Of a stretch of DNA of 64,000 nucleotides, positions 34,397 through 45,490 are shown piece after piece. Source of the DNA: Mikania micrantha (taxonomy: Eukaryota; Streptophyta; Magnoliopsida; Asterales; Asteraceae). The notes beneath the pieces were generated by a model. The model did not search any database. It was given only the letters and a program-made list of their open reading frames with translations, and was not told the origin of the DNA. The stretch covers positions 40,570,804-40,634,803 of the forward strand of contig CM018683.1 of NCBI GenBank assembly GCA_009363875.1. The letters run 5' to 3'. The position numbers and the translations under genes are program-made. Position 1 is the stretch's first letter; the number at the start of each line of letters is the position of its first letter.

Positions 34397-34891
34397 CTGC
34401 ACAATACAAGAAATGCATATGTCAGTACAAGATATTCAATCAAACACTGAAGTTTAACAAAAATCAGATTCACTGTTATCTGATATGCCGAATGAACACC
34501 ATTCGCCGAATGAGTCATCTGTCGAATGAGGTTCATTCGTCGAATGACTCTCATTCGTCGAATGAGACATGAGTATGACTAGTCATTCGCCGAATGATCC
34601 ATTCGTCGAATGAGATTCATTCGCCGAATGAGTCATTCGCCGAATGACGACATTCGGCATTTACACTGAGTTCAAAATCCCCTTATTCAAAATCTCAAAT
34701 CAATCCAAAAAATCTGTTGAACAACTCTCAGAATCCACCGATTAGCATTTTTAATACTTGACATTTTGAGTTTTAGGTTCTTTTTGACAGTTTATTCATT
34801 AGGCGATTTATAAAACCCTAAAAACCCTAAATGACAATCTGTTTGACATGATTTCACGGATGGAATTGGCTGAAACTTGATCTCCATATAC
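34397..34891 (-). other. 5'-UTR intron of the copia-1 third gene
   Basis: 495 bp. The donor is TTCTCAG|GTATATGG at 34891; the branch-point-like TACTGAC is at 34427-34421; the acceptor ATTTCTTGTATTGTGCAG|T lies at 34397, followed at once by ATG. Copia-2 has the same three signals at matching places (57940-58449). A palindrome array lies inside (34487-34659). Confidence 0.75.
34487..34659. repeat. Palindrome array inside the copia-1 third-gene intron
   Basis: About seven CATTCG(G/C/T)CGAATG palindromes. The C/T variant CATTCGTCGAATG is frequent here and rarer in the LTR. Confidence 0.9.
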
Positions 34892-35016
34892 CTGAGAAGA
34901 AGTATAAATGGATTATTAGAAGCAGGATCAATAATAGTCACAAGAAATCGAAGAGAAGGTCACAGTGTGTGTTTCGCCGAAAGAGGGTTAACTGATATCG
35001 CGAAAGAGAAATTTGG

Positions 35017-35296
35017 TCGAATGACTCTCATTCGGCCGAAACACAGTTATATACCATTGAGTCATTCGCCGAATGAGCTAGGCGAAAGGTCACATAACCT
35101 CTGTTTCATTCGCCGAATGAGAGTGGCGACTGAGTCATTTGGCAAAGTTCATTCGCCGAATGAGAATGTCGAATGAGACATTCGACACTCTTCATTCGTC
35201 GAATGAAGTTCATTCTGTGTAACTGATTCGGTCGAATGACTCATTCTCATTCGGCCGAATGAGTCCATTCTGCCTCTCATTCGTACAAATGAGAGA
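35017..35296. repeat. Palindrome array around the copia-1 third-gene promoter
   Basis: About ten full or partial CATTCGGCGAATG-type palindromes, mostly upstream (minus sense) of the TATA box at 35047-35053. The nearest full palindrome is at 35063-35075. Confidence 0.9.
35047..35075 (-). promoter_or_regulatory. Internal promoter of the copia-1 third gene
   Basis: Palindrome CATTCGGCGAATG (35075-35063), nine bases, then TATATAA (35053-35047) on the minus strand. It lies about 150 bp upstream of the intron donor and about 650 bp upstream of the ATG. Spacing equals that of the element's own LTR promoter, which supports an independent promoter. Confidence 0.7.
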
Positions 35297-35916
35297 TGAA
35301 CTTCTCCAAAACTCCAAAATTTCACAAATTTGACAATTTGAGCACCAAACTTTTAACCAATTATGAAGATATGTCTAGTTGGTTCAGGATTCAGATATGA
35401 CAGACATCCGAATCTACAAATGATCATCTAAAACAAAATTGAAAATAGAAAATCTTTTTGTATTTTTCTGAAACAACCATACAACTGTACAAACACAAAT
35501 TAAAAGCAAATAAAAACATATTTTTGTGAGAAGCCCATTAATAAGATAACACATATCTCTGATCACATCATATAGCCTTCAATGAATGCTTCACTTCAAA
35601 CACAATTTCATTTTGATACGATTACTGATATATTTGTCCAAGTTTAAACTGAACAATACACAACTCTTAAACAAACTAAATGATCACTCATATTTTCTGA
35701 TTGAGTTCCCCAATTCATTTCATCAATCAAGATCAAAATAAGTTCAAAACTCATTTCAGCATATCTTAATACCAGTCATCATGAATTCAATGAGATTCAA
35801 TCATTTATTATCTTTTTGTGTTTTTCTTGTTCTATCCAAATGGATGGCTTCAGCTAGGTTCGTCCCAGCAATATGGCACATGTATGGAATCGAACTTTAT
35901 TTGTTTAAGTTTTTCT
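35297..35916 (-). other. Non-coding, AT-rich part of the pol-ORF3 region in copia-1
   Basis: No gene is seen. The sequence matches copia-2 57000-57530 with moderate divergence, including the 'ggtattaagat/gaattcatgatga' block beside the hairpin repeats. Confidence 0.7.
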
Positions 35917-36037
35917 CAAGCTTAATACCAGCTTGCATTAGGTTTTCTTCAAGCTTAATACCAGCTTGTTTTTAATTTTTCTTTACCAAGCTTAATACCA
36001 GCTTGTCTTTGATTTTCCTCAAGCTTAATACCAGCTT
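35917..36037 (-). repeat. Four tandem CAAGCTGGTATTAAGCTTG hairpins (copia-1)
   Basis: Units begin at 35917, 35950, 35987 and 36020 on the plus strand. Each has 6-bp arms CAAGCT/AGCTTG around GGTATTA on the minus strand; the unit at 36020 has one changed arm base. Copia-2 has four units at exactly 33-bp spacing. Confidence 0.9.
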
Positions 36038-36379
36038 TCCTTTATTTTTCTTTGAATGAAACCTCATTTGATTCCATGATGACAGGTGTATGCTTGATTA
36101 GAGTCAAGAACCATTTCTCACTCAAAAGCCTTAATGAGATGGATCCCACAAATCAAACTTTCTAAGTTCTCATAAGTTGTTTATTTGTTTTGTATAGCCA
36201 GCCTATCAGTACATCCCATCATCATTTTCTTGTGATTTTAGTTCATGCATTCATTTCTGCTTCTATGACATGATGAAATCAATGTGCTATTCTATAAAAC
36301 AAGACTGTCTCATTTTTAATTTTCTATTGTTTTTGGTTTTTCAAATTTTCTATTATTTTTGGTTTTTCAAATTTTCTAT

Positions 36380-36400
36380 ATCTCCCCCTAAAAACCTAAA
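36380..36400 (-). promoter_or_regulatory. Internal polypurine tract of copia-1
   Basis: Minus-strand TTTTTAGGGGGAGATA, resembling the true tract AAGGGGGAGTT. It lies about 100 bp after the RNase H stop codon. Confidence 0.6.
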
Positions 36401-36498
36401 AATAGAAAATGTTTTTGTGTTTTTGATAATAAAAGTTAACTATACAAGAGAAAATGAAAATACTAGAAATAAAGAAAACTATCTAAGTAAAATGATGA

Positions 36499-39113
36499 TC
36501 ACTTGTTAGACTCAGATGAGGATTGAACTTCATCCTTTTGGAAAACACCATTAGCCGATAACAGATATAAAAATCTGGGTTTATCAAAAGCTTTAGTAAA
36601 AAGATCGGCTTTTTGGTGATCGGTGTGAATCTTAACCACATCGATTAATTTCTTTTCAAAACAATCACGTATGAAGTGATATTTTATGTCGATGTGTTTG
36701 GTTTTGGAGTGCTGAACTGGATTTTTAGTGACAGCAATGGCGGCAGTGTTATCAACATAAATAGGAGTGTTAGAAAAATGTAACCCATAGTCCCTGAGTT
36801 GCTGTTGAATCCAGATGATTTGTGAACAGCAACTAGCAGCAGCAATATATTCAGCTTCACAAGTTGAAGTAGACACCGACGTCTGCTTCTTGCACTGCCA
36901 GGTGACCAATCTTTCCAAAGAACTGACATCCCGCAGATGTTGACTTGAAATCTCTTTTGCATCCGCCATAATCTGAATCACTGTATGCAGTAAGCTCAAA
37001 GTTATCATCATTAGGGTACCATAAGCCAAGTTCCGGTGTACCCTTCAGATAACGCATAATCCTTTTGACAGCAATCAGGTGAGATACTCTTGGTTTGGAT
37101 TGATAACGTGCACACAAGCAAGTGGCAAACATGATATCTGGCCGAGAAGCAGTGAGATACATGAGAGAGCCGATCATTCCCCGGTACAGAGTGGCATCAA
37201 TTAACTCCCCCTTTTCGTCTGGAGTAATCCCGTGATTAATCGCCAGTGGGGTACCAGCAGGCTTCGCATCAGACATACTGAACCGGCTCAGAATGTCACC
37301 AACGTATTTGGTTTGATGAATAAAGATCCCTGCCTCAGACTGATCCACCTGCAGACCCAAGAAAAACTTCATTTCTCCCATCGAACTCATTTCGAATTTT
37401 TCTTTCATAACCGTCTCAAATTCCTTGCACAGATTATCATTTGTGGATCCAAAAATTATATCATCCACATACACTTGTACCAAGAGTAAATCACTGTCCT
37501 TCTCACGGATGAATAAAGTGCAGTCAATGACACCTCTTCTGAACCCGTTGTTCAGAAGGTGAGTGGAAAGTGTCTCGTACCACGCTCTCGGAGCTTGATG
37601 TAATCCATACAAAGCTTTGTCTAGCTTGTAGACTTTATCACGATGCAATGGATCTTCAAATCCGGGAGGTTGATTGACATACACTGTTTCACTGATAACT
37701 CCGTGAAGGAACGCGCTCTTTACATCCATTTGATAAACCTTGAACTTTTTGAAGGATGCATAAGCCAGAAAGATACGAATGGCTTCTAGACGAGCGACCG
37801 GAGCAAATACCTCATTATAGTCCAATCCCTCTATCTGTCTGAATCCTTGAACCACCAGACGAGCCTTGTTTCTCACAATTATCCCGTGATCATCCTTTTT
37901 GCAACGAAGAACCCATCTAGTGCCAATGACTTTTGCACCTTTGGGTTTATCAACTAGTTGCCAGACCCCTAACTTCTTGAACTGCAAAAGTTCCTCTTGC
38001 ATGGCGTCTACCCATGATTCTTCTTTGAGGGCTTCAGTGACGGTACGCGGTTCCACTTGAGATATAAAGCAGGAATGAGCACAAAAGCTTACATCTGCAA
38101 AATCAAGAATGTCTGCAAGACCACCTGAAGAAATCTGACTACGAGTCTTCACTCCGTCTAAAGGACTCCCAATAATGTTGTCTTGAGGATGAATTCGATT
38201 GATTCGTCCAACAGGATGAGCAGGAACCTCAACCTCAGGATCTAAGTTATTCAAATTCAAATCCTCAAGACCTGGTACAAGATTATCAACAACTGGTTCA
38301 GGAGCAGCTGGGGGATTGTCATCTGTGTCTGAGCTGTCATCATTTATCTGTGTAGAGGGACCAGATGTAGATGTAGGTTGAAAAGTAGCATCGGGGGCAT
38401 TTTGTACATCATACAACATCTGAACTCCTACATCTTCATCTGAGTACATGGGGGGCATATTGAATGAGTCAAAAAGACTGGAATAATCAAACATCCAATC
38501 TGGTCCTTTTCCAGGTGGGGGCATTGTATACTTCTGAACATCCACGTGGTACCACTCCTCCACATTATGAGTTGCAATGTTGTAAACTCGTTTATTTGGA
38601 GTGCTATACCCAAGAAAGTACCCTTCTTCCACCTTTTCATTGAACTTGCCCTGCTCATGCTTCTTGAGCATAGTGCATGGAGCACCAAATGGTTCTAGAT
38701 ACTTAAGATTTGGCTTTCGGTTATGGAGCAGTTCAAAGCAAGTCTTCCCATGTCTCTTCACAATAAGAACCCGGTTCAATGTGTAACAAGCATTAGCAAC
38801 AGCTTCATTCCAGAATTGAACCGGTAGAGAAGAGTCAGCAAGCATAGTTCTAGCAGCCTCAATCAATGTCCTATTCTTTCGTTCAGCAACACCATTCATC
38901 TGTGGAACATATGGAGCACTAAACTGTTGCACAATGCCTCTTGCATTACAAAAATTCTCCATGTTGTGGTTTTTAAACTCTGTTCCATTATCAGTTCGAA
39001 ACTGACGAATCTTGAGCTTATAGAGTGATTCAAGTTTAGTAACTAGAACTTGAATGCAATCAAACGTTTCTGATTTCTCCTTCAAAAAGAAGACCCATGA
39101 GTATCTGGAGTAT
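36499..39113 (-). pseudogene. pol: Copia-1 integrase, reverse transcriptase and RNase H
   Basis: Minus-strand reading from about 39113 to the TAA at 36499. Integrase keeps the second catalytic D (FRTDNGTEF) and the E (NGVAERKNR). Relative to copia-2 it has a 14-bp deletion at about 39111-39118 that removes the segment with the first catalytic D and shifts the frame. RT has ARLEAIRIFLAYAS, FKVYQMDVKSAFLHG and the catalytic YVDDIIFGS. RNase H begins in the RT frame, then shifts at about 36905 where two bases are missing relative to copia-2, and continues STSTCEAEYIAAA to the end. It cannot yield a full polyprotein. Confidence 0.93.
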
Positions 39114-39116
39114 TCA

Positions 39117-39828
39117 TCAGTATTGATCTCCAGCTATACTCTTTCTATTCACTGGACCAAACAAATCCATGTGAAGAAGCTCAAGAGGAACATTGATTGA
39201 ATGATATTTTTTCAGCTTATGAGACTGCTTAGACTGCTTTCCTTTCTTGCATGATACACAGATATCAGACAACTTAAAATTTTTCAAGCTAACTCCCTCA
39301 ACCAAACTGTTATGTACCAGATGATTCATCTTGCGTAAACTCAAATGGCCCATCCTCTTATGCCAAAGGATTGAATCTTTCTCAGTTGCCTTTGTCATAA
39401 AACATGAAGCTGTAGAGGATGTAGTTGAAGCTGTGGCCATATTGAGAACATACAAGTCTTGTTTTCTCGGAGCAGACATCAAAATCCAATCTTCAGGTAT
39501 CTGCACACCTTGCTTGAGAATATAACATTTTGAGTCATCAAATAGAACCTTGTACTCTTTGTCACAAATCTGAGAGACTGACAAGAGGTTGTTTTCCAGC
39601 TGTTTGACATATCTGACATTATCGAATGAAACCTGTCCATTTGTCAAGATACCCTCTCCTGTAATGAAACCACCCTTGTCTCCAGCAAAAGCTACATAGC
39701 CACCTCGAACTGCGTTCACATTGGTGAGCAGAGAAATATCACCAGTCATGTGTCTGGAAGCCCCACTATCAACGATCCAATTGCTGTTCACTCCAGCTTT
39801 TGGGGCAACCTGCACAATAAAGAGACTA
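39117..39828 (-). pseudogene. pol (PR): Copia-1 protease and GAG-pre-integrase region
   Basis: The ORF contains the aspartic protease active site WIVDSGASRHMTGD (about residue 15) and the GAG-pre-integrase zinc region ILWHKRMGHLSLRKMNHL...CVSCKKGKQ (HHCC), then enters integrase (LLHMDLFGPV) and hits a stop after GDQY caused by the 14-bp deletion. Its frame differs from gag. Gag ends in consecutive TGA TAG just upstream, so expression would need a frameshift or splicing. Confidence 0.88.
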
Positions 39829-42734
39829 TCAGTTTACATTGGGAACCCAAGCCTTTACGGTCTTGGGTTGACCCATTGAGTCTCGGATCCAAACATCGAT
39901 CCATTTTCCCTTAGGAATAGGTTTATCTGAAATTTGTGGAACAGACTCCTCAGATGATTTGACTTTCCAAATTGCATTTTTATCAAAAGAGGTTTTCAGA
40001 TAAATGGATGATGATGTTGATTGGTTAATTTTAACCCCATTTGGAACAACCAAAGTTTCCAACTTTCCCTTTCCCTTGTCTGAAATCTTAGACTGAGTGT
40101 GAGATGTAGATTTTTGCTGAAAAGATTTAGGCACAGATTTTACTGGTTTTGGTAAAACAGACTTTAAGTTTTTGAAAGGGACAACCTTAGGTCTAATCAA
40201 CTGAGGACAAAACCTCACAATATGCCCTGGTTCACCACACTCAAAACAGACTTTATCACCCTTTTTATGAAAATATTTCAAATCTGAAAAAGACTTTTTA
40301 GTTGATTTAAAAACATTTGCTTTCTGACAATCTGGCTCAAAACCCAAACCCTTTCTTCCTTTGTTACCAAACTGAGCTGATTTGGTAGCACAATTAGCTT
40401 CAGACCCCTGTGAAGCTTTAACAAAGCATAATTCTTTGTAAATCTATGATTTGGAGATTGGGTCACTTTTCATGACAACAGGGGTTTGATTCCGAGGAGT
40501 ACTATACTCTGATTCATCCTCGGAATCCGAGACCCAATCTTCAACAACTCCATCCACCCGAGATCCAGCAGTCTTTGATGAACTCTGAGTTGTACTCAGA
40601 CCAACTGGATCAATTACTAACGGAGTAGTAACTTGAAAATCCTTTACATCTTTGTCATTTGGAGTATTGACAAAGGCATTGAGGATTGGTGGAGGACACT
40701 TTTGATAGTTAACCTGTTCCTTCCCCTGATCAGTACCCCTACTGATCATGTGCTCAATGATATAAGAAGAGCTCTCATAGCTCTTGAGCTTCTGACCTAA
40801 AGTCTCATAATCACATTCAACAATTGCTAACTTCTTCTTGATCTCATTTATGGTATTGAGATAAGAAGTTATAGCATCTTGCTTGTTCAGAACAGCGATC
40901 TCGGCCTCATGCAATTGTCGATTTAAAAGATCAATTTTATTTTGAAAATCCTTTTCATTAGATTTTAAAACTTTGTTTGCTTCAATGCACAGGTCGAGAT
41001 CGGTCATCAGATTACTGTTATGCTTCTGATAGGCAAGAACCTTACTCCTAAGGTCAACACAATTGAAACAATCAGATTGAGAAGATGAACAATCAGTGTA
41101 TACCTGCTCAGAAGAATCAGAAGAAGCAGAAGAATTTGCCATTAAGGCAAATTGAGTTGAGGAGTCATCAGCTTCACAATCAGATTCTTGAGTGTCAGAA
41201 TCCGTCAAACTGTCTGATTCTGAACTTGATGTCTTGTCATCAATCACCAATGAATCTTCCTGACTGCTTTCTTCATCAAGATCTTCAGAATTCTGAATCT
41301 CTGCTACACATGCTTTATCTTGATCTTCCTTGTCAGCATTGAATCTGAAGTCCCAATTCACCCCTTCATCTTGTTGAACCATTAAAGCTTTACTACCAGA
41401 AGATGAAGATCCAGCTGGAGAAGGAGAATCAATAGGAACTAATCGCCTTTCAGAATTAGCAGGGGCTGACTTCTGATGCTGAAATGGGTTCTTGTTTCCA
41501 GCTTTCTTAGGCTGCTTGCACTGTCTGGCAAAGTGACCCTTCTCACCACAGTTGTAGCAAGTAACAGATGCCATATCAAATCCAAACTTGGACTCCTTGT
41601 TTAGATTGATATCCTTCCCCGTCCTTTTTACAAACTCCTTTGCTCTTCTAACTACACTAGCCAATGCCCACATAATGTCAATTCTCTCCATATCATCAGG
41701 ATCAATCTGAGAGTAATCATCATTGGTCAAATATGGATTGCCGATCTGACCAGCAACTAATCCATCATATGAGCTAACCAATGTTGACAGAAGACCCATA
41801 TGCTCTTTAGCAATCTCTACTGTGACCTTGTCAAAATTCTCTGTTTTCAGACTTGCAGTAGGATGATGATGCTTTTGTTGTGAGCTTGATGAAGAAGATG
41901 GACTGAAATGCATCTGAGCTGCAGATGGAGCTTCAGATGCTTTAGAAACAAAAGCGGTCTTCAAAGGAGCATGAGTTGTAGATTTATCAACTGTAGGAGT
42001 GGAGTAGTATAGAGAAGGATCTTGAACTTGCACAACCCTCTTGGCTTTCCACTTGTTCTCTATCTCCTGTTCCTTCAACTTCTGAATGAAATCATTGATG
42101 TCCATATGAGCCATCATCTGATTTTGCTTAAGTACCATCAAGAAGGACTCCCACTTTGGAGGTAAGGCATCTGCTAAACATTGAATCTTCTCTTGAGTTG
42201 TAGTTTTGACCTCGTGATTGAACAACTCACTCAACAGATGATAGAACCTCGCAATCAGCTCATCAAGGGACTCATTACCCACATACATAAAGCTATTGAA
42301 CTCTTTCCTTAAAGCTTTAGACTTAATGCTCTTCAATGCATCATTCCCCTCATATCTTTGTTGCAAGGCATCCCATAGTAGCTTAGCCGAAGTAAACTGT
42401 CTAAATTGATGAAAGATATCTGTAGCAATGGACTGTGACAGAATGGCATATGCTTTCTTCTCATAGTCATACAGCTTCCTTTGAGGCTCGGTCATCCTTG
42501 TAACAAGCATAGGAGTACCATCCTCATTTAAGGCCTCAAGTAACCTCCCTCAATCATCATCCACAGATTTGTATCCACTCCATTGATGTGGATTTCAAAT
42601 CTATACTTCCAGTGAGGGTAGTCATCTAAAGTCAACAACTTAGGAGCTTTGTTTGAGTTCCCGGTTTCATTCTCTGTCAACAAGAGAGTCTGAATGCGAT
42701 GGTTTTGGTTAGCCATGAGTGCTAGATCCTCCAT
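39829..42734 (-). pseudogene. gag: Copia-1 gag, two lesions
   Basis: The start is the ATG at 42734, matching copia-2 at 51015. The N-terminal UBN2-like copia gag domain (YPHWKYRFEIHINGV, then LLWDALQQRYEG) is cut by a 1-bp deletion at about 42530. A first CCHC knuckle, CYNCGEKGHFARQC, lies near residue 393; an acidic, serine-rich region and a heptad-like coiled coil follow. A TAG at 40444-40446 interrupts the frame, which then continues through a second knuckle, CFECGEPGHIVRFC, to TGA at 39829. It is very long for a copia gag, as expected for Sireviruses. Confidence 0.88.
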
Positions 42735-42779
42735 TTGATCAGAAGTAATAAGATTCAACACTTAGAAAAATTTCAGAAG

Positions 42780-43055
42780 TGACTGGCGAATGACTGCTAT
42801 TCTGGCGAATGTCGGGGGCCGAATGACTTCAAATTGGCGAATGAGGCTGAGAATGAAAACAGGCGAATGGCTGAGTCGAATGACCTATTCGGCGAATGGC
42901 AGATCGAATGAGGTCTTTCGCCGAATGAGAATGGAGAATGAGGCTTATTCGGCGAATGAAGAATGGCGAAGGAGCTATTCTCCGAATGAGACCTATTCGG
43001 CGAATGAAGGGCTATTCGGCTGAACTTATTTGGCCGCCAGAGTCATTCGGCGATC
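42780..43055. repeat. Palindrome array in the copia-1 5' leader
   Basis: About a dozen CATTCG/CGAATG-derived palindromes and half-sites between the primer-binding site and gag. As RNA these could fold into hairpins in the genomic leader. Copia-2 has the same array at 50695-50965. Confidence 0.9.
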
Positions 43056-43319
43056 TGGGGTTTTTGACAACGAAAATCTTGATAACTTGCGATTTTGATC
43101 AGATCTAACCACCAAATTTGGTACAGAAGTTCAAGACATGATAGCAAACCAATTGGGAAAGATTTAGGGCAATCAAACCACAAAAACACTTGATTTTTCA
43201 ATGAAATAGTAACTTGGGAAGCAAGAAAAATAGGGTTTTTGGAAGTTACGAAAATCAGGGTTTTGGGAATCTCAGATCTCTTGATTTTGAGTGGAAATCG
43301 AGTAGAATCAAGAGCCAAA

Positions 43320-43331
43320 GCTCTGATACCA
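43320..43331 (-). promoter_or_regulatory. Primer-binding site of copia-1
   Basis: Minus-strand TGGTATCAGAGC, four bases after the 5' LTR, complementary to the initiator tRNA-Met 3' end. Confidence 0.93.
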
Positions 43332-43334
43332 CTT

Positions 43335-43981
43335 TGTTGGACCGATCGGGAGCTCGGAAACAATCCGAATCCAATAGAAAAACTACTCGATAACCTCTGG
43401 GATAGTGCGGAATCCTATTCCAGGGTTTTCCAATCGAAACCAACAGGAACCGTGGTGATCCGAGGCTGTAGAAACAACTTGGAAGCAACGATCGAACACC
43501 ACGTGTTGAGAATCGAACTTGGATGATCAAGAACCGCTCAGATCTTCTAGGGTTTTGACACTGGAGTGCTAAGGAAGAAGGAGGGCTCTAAAAAGTTAGG
43601 TTTGAAATGATTTGAACATCTATATATAGGCTGTAGTCATTCGGCCGAATGAGTGGCCGAAGCAGCTCATTCGGCGAATGACTAAGCTCGAATGAGCAGT
43701 CATTCGAATGAGTCATTCGGCGAATGACTCATTCTGAACTCAGACATTCGCTATAGCTTTCATTCGGCGAATGACTTCATTCTAGAGTCATTCGCCGAAT
43801 GAGTAACCTTCATACTCAATTCAGTTTAAAATCAGATCAACTAAAAAGATAAACATTAATAGCCAATAAGCAATAGAAATAAACATTAAGAAATAAATAT
43901 AAAGAAAATTTCCATTAATACTTTTTAACTTTACATAATAAGAGTTACAAAATCGAACTAGGGACAAAACATGTATCAACA
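43335..43981 (-). repeat. 5' LTR of copia-1
   Basis: 647 bp; palindromes at 43638-43803 and minus-strand TATATATA at 43621-43628. GTTTC follows at 43982-43986 and matches 30190-30194. Confidence 0.95.
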
Positions 43982-43986
43982 GTTTC

Positions 43987-44637
43987 TTGCTGTGCTTGTA
44001 TGATTTGATTTCTCAAACTTGTTTGCATGGTCACTCCCATTGCTCGAACGCGCAAGGGCTTGACTCTTTCCTTCCGACTCAAAGCGTCCGCGACAACATT
44101 CGCTTTGCCCGGATGGTATTTGATCACACAATCGTAATCGTTCAGGAGCTCAACCCAACGTCTATGTCTCATGTTAAGCTCCTTTTGATCAAATATGTGC
44201 TGTAAACTCTTGTCATCTGTGAAGATAGTGCATTTGGTACCATACAGGCAGTGTCTCCAAATCTTTAAAGCAAAGACAACAGCTCCCAGTTCTAAGTCAT
44301 GTGTTGTGTAGTTCTTCTCATGTATCTTCAGTTGTCTTGATGTGTAGGCAATAACTTTGTCTCGATGCATTAAAACGCAACCGAGTCCCTGATGGGAGGC
44401 ATCACAGTATACCACAAAGTCATCATTGCCCTCTGGGAGTGTTAAGATTGGAGCATTGCACAATCTTTGTTTCAATGTTTGAAATGCCTCTTCTTGTTTC
44501 TGTGTCCACACAAATGGTTCACTTTTCCGTGTGAGTTTGGTGAGAGGCAAGGCTATCTTAGAGAAATTCGAGATGAATCTCCTGTAGTAACCTGCCAATC
44601 CCAAGAATGATCTGATCTCTGTCGGTGTTGTGGACAC
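43987..44637 (-). pseudogene. pol (RH): D-element RNase H, cut by copia-1
   Basis: Minus-strand frame from GLAGYYRRFISNFSKIALPL through FVVYCDASHQGLGCVLM, TTHDLELGAVVFAL and VVADALSRKE. It runs into the copia-1 insertion; the continuation is at 30194 and below. The frame is open here, but the DNA is split by 13.8 kb. Confidence 0.92.
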
Positions 44638-44893
44638 ATCCCAGTTCTTGATTCTTCAATCTTGGCAGGATCCACATGAATACCATTACTGTTAATCACA
44701 TGACCCAAAAACTGAACTTTTCTTAGCTAGAATTCACACTTGGAGAATTTGGCATAAAGTCGTTCATCTTTCAGGAGTTCCAAGACTGTCCTGAGATGTT
44801 GTTCATGTTCCTTCTTGCTTCTTGAATAAATCAGTATATCATCAATAAAGACGATAACGAACTAATCTAGGTGCGGTTTGCACACCCGATTCA
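44638..44893 (-). pseudogene. pol (RT): D-element reverse transcriptase, C-terminal fragment
   Basis: The minus strand encodes the catalytic block FVIVFIDDILIYSRSKKEHE and LYAKFSKCEF, with stop codons. It starts at MNRVCKPHL (about 44893) and all upstream Ty3 sequence is missing: gag, protease, most of RT and the 5' LTR. At that point the sequence changes to copia. Confidence 0.85.
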
Positions 44894-45490
44894 TTAAAAA
44901 GCTTCGGCTTGTGGGGTCTCTTGTGTTGCTTACCTTTGGCACATGCGATGCACTTCTTAGTAGAGGAGAAGTCCTTTAAAGGAAGTCCAATTACGTGATC
45001 TCCCTTGGCCAATCTATTGAGATTCTTCAGGTTGATGTGACCCATTTGGCGATGCCACAACAGACAATCAGTCTCTGATGCCTTAGAGAACAAACATGTG
45101 TTCTGAATAAATGAATCTGAATTCATATTCATGATGTGCGCATTGTTGATCCTCAAAGTTCTCATCAAAATCCACTTCTATAGAATGACAAAACCCATAT
45201 TCAAGATCAAACACTCCTTATTAGTGAAATGTGCTGAGAAGCTTTTATCATAGATTTGGGAGACACTCAACACGCTGTGGTTGAGTCCTCCACGTAGTGC
45301 ACATCCTCAAAACTCAAAGTGCCATTTGTAACAGTTCCCTTCATGTTTAGCTTCCCACCTTTGTCTCCGGCAAATGAGACTTAGCCTCCATTAAAGAGTG
45401 TAACTTTGTGTAACCGAGAGAAATCCCTATTCATGTGCCAGGAGCAACCACTATCGACATACCATACATTTTTCGGCTTGTTTGGTTGTC
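44894..45490 (-). pseudogene. pol (PR): Old copia relic: protease and GAG-pre-integrase
   Basis: The minus strand has a protease site WYVDSGCSWHMNRD (about 45440-45480) and, after stops and shifts, LLWHRQMGHINLKNLNRLAKGD with CIACAKGKQHKRPHK (HHCC). Integrase, RT and RNase H are absent because the sequence switches to the Ty3 RT fragment at about 44894. Confidence 0.85.

Larger units (their letters stand above)
30195..43981 (-). mobile_element. Copia-1: complete Sirevirus-like Ty1-copia element, minus strand
   Basis: 13,787 bp with 647-bp LTRs (TGTTGATACA...CCAACA on the minus strand), duplication GTTTC, initiator-Met primer site and polypurine tract. Order on the minus strand: 5' LTR, leader with palindromes, gag, protease, integrase, RT, RNase H, hairpin repeats, internal polypurine tract, third-gene promoter and intron, third ORF, 3' LTR. 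The copia order (integrase before RT), long gag with two CCHC knuckles, and a long extra ORF after RNase H fit the Sirevirus (SIRE/Maximus) group. The LTRs differ at only about two sites by eye, so insertion is very recent. It sits in the pol gene of the D element. Confidence 0.95.

Noticed and set aside
30862..34554. 1230-residue version of the third ORF starting at 34554
   Set aside because: The first 53 residues are intron and palindrome sequence. The ATG at 34395 follows a consensus acceptor and aligns with the copia-2 start.
34487..34659. CRISPR-like look of regularly spaced palindromic repeats
   Set aside because: Repeats are 13-14 bp, spacing is irregular, spacers are not unique in the CRISPR sense, and no cas genes exist. 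The context is a plant retrotransposon.
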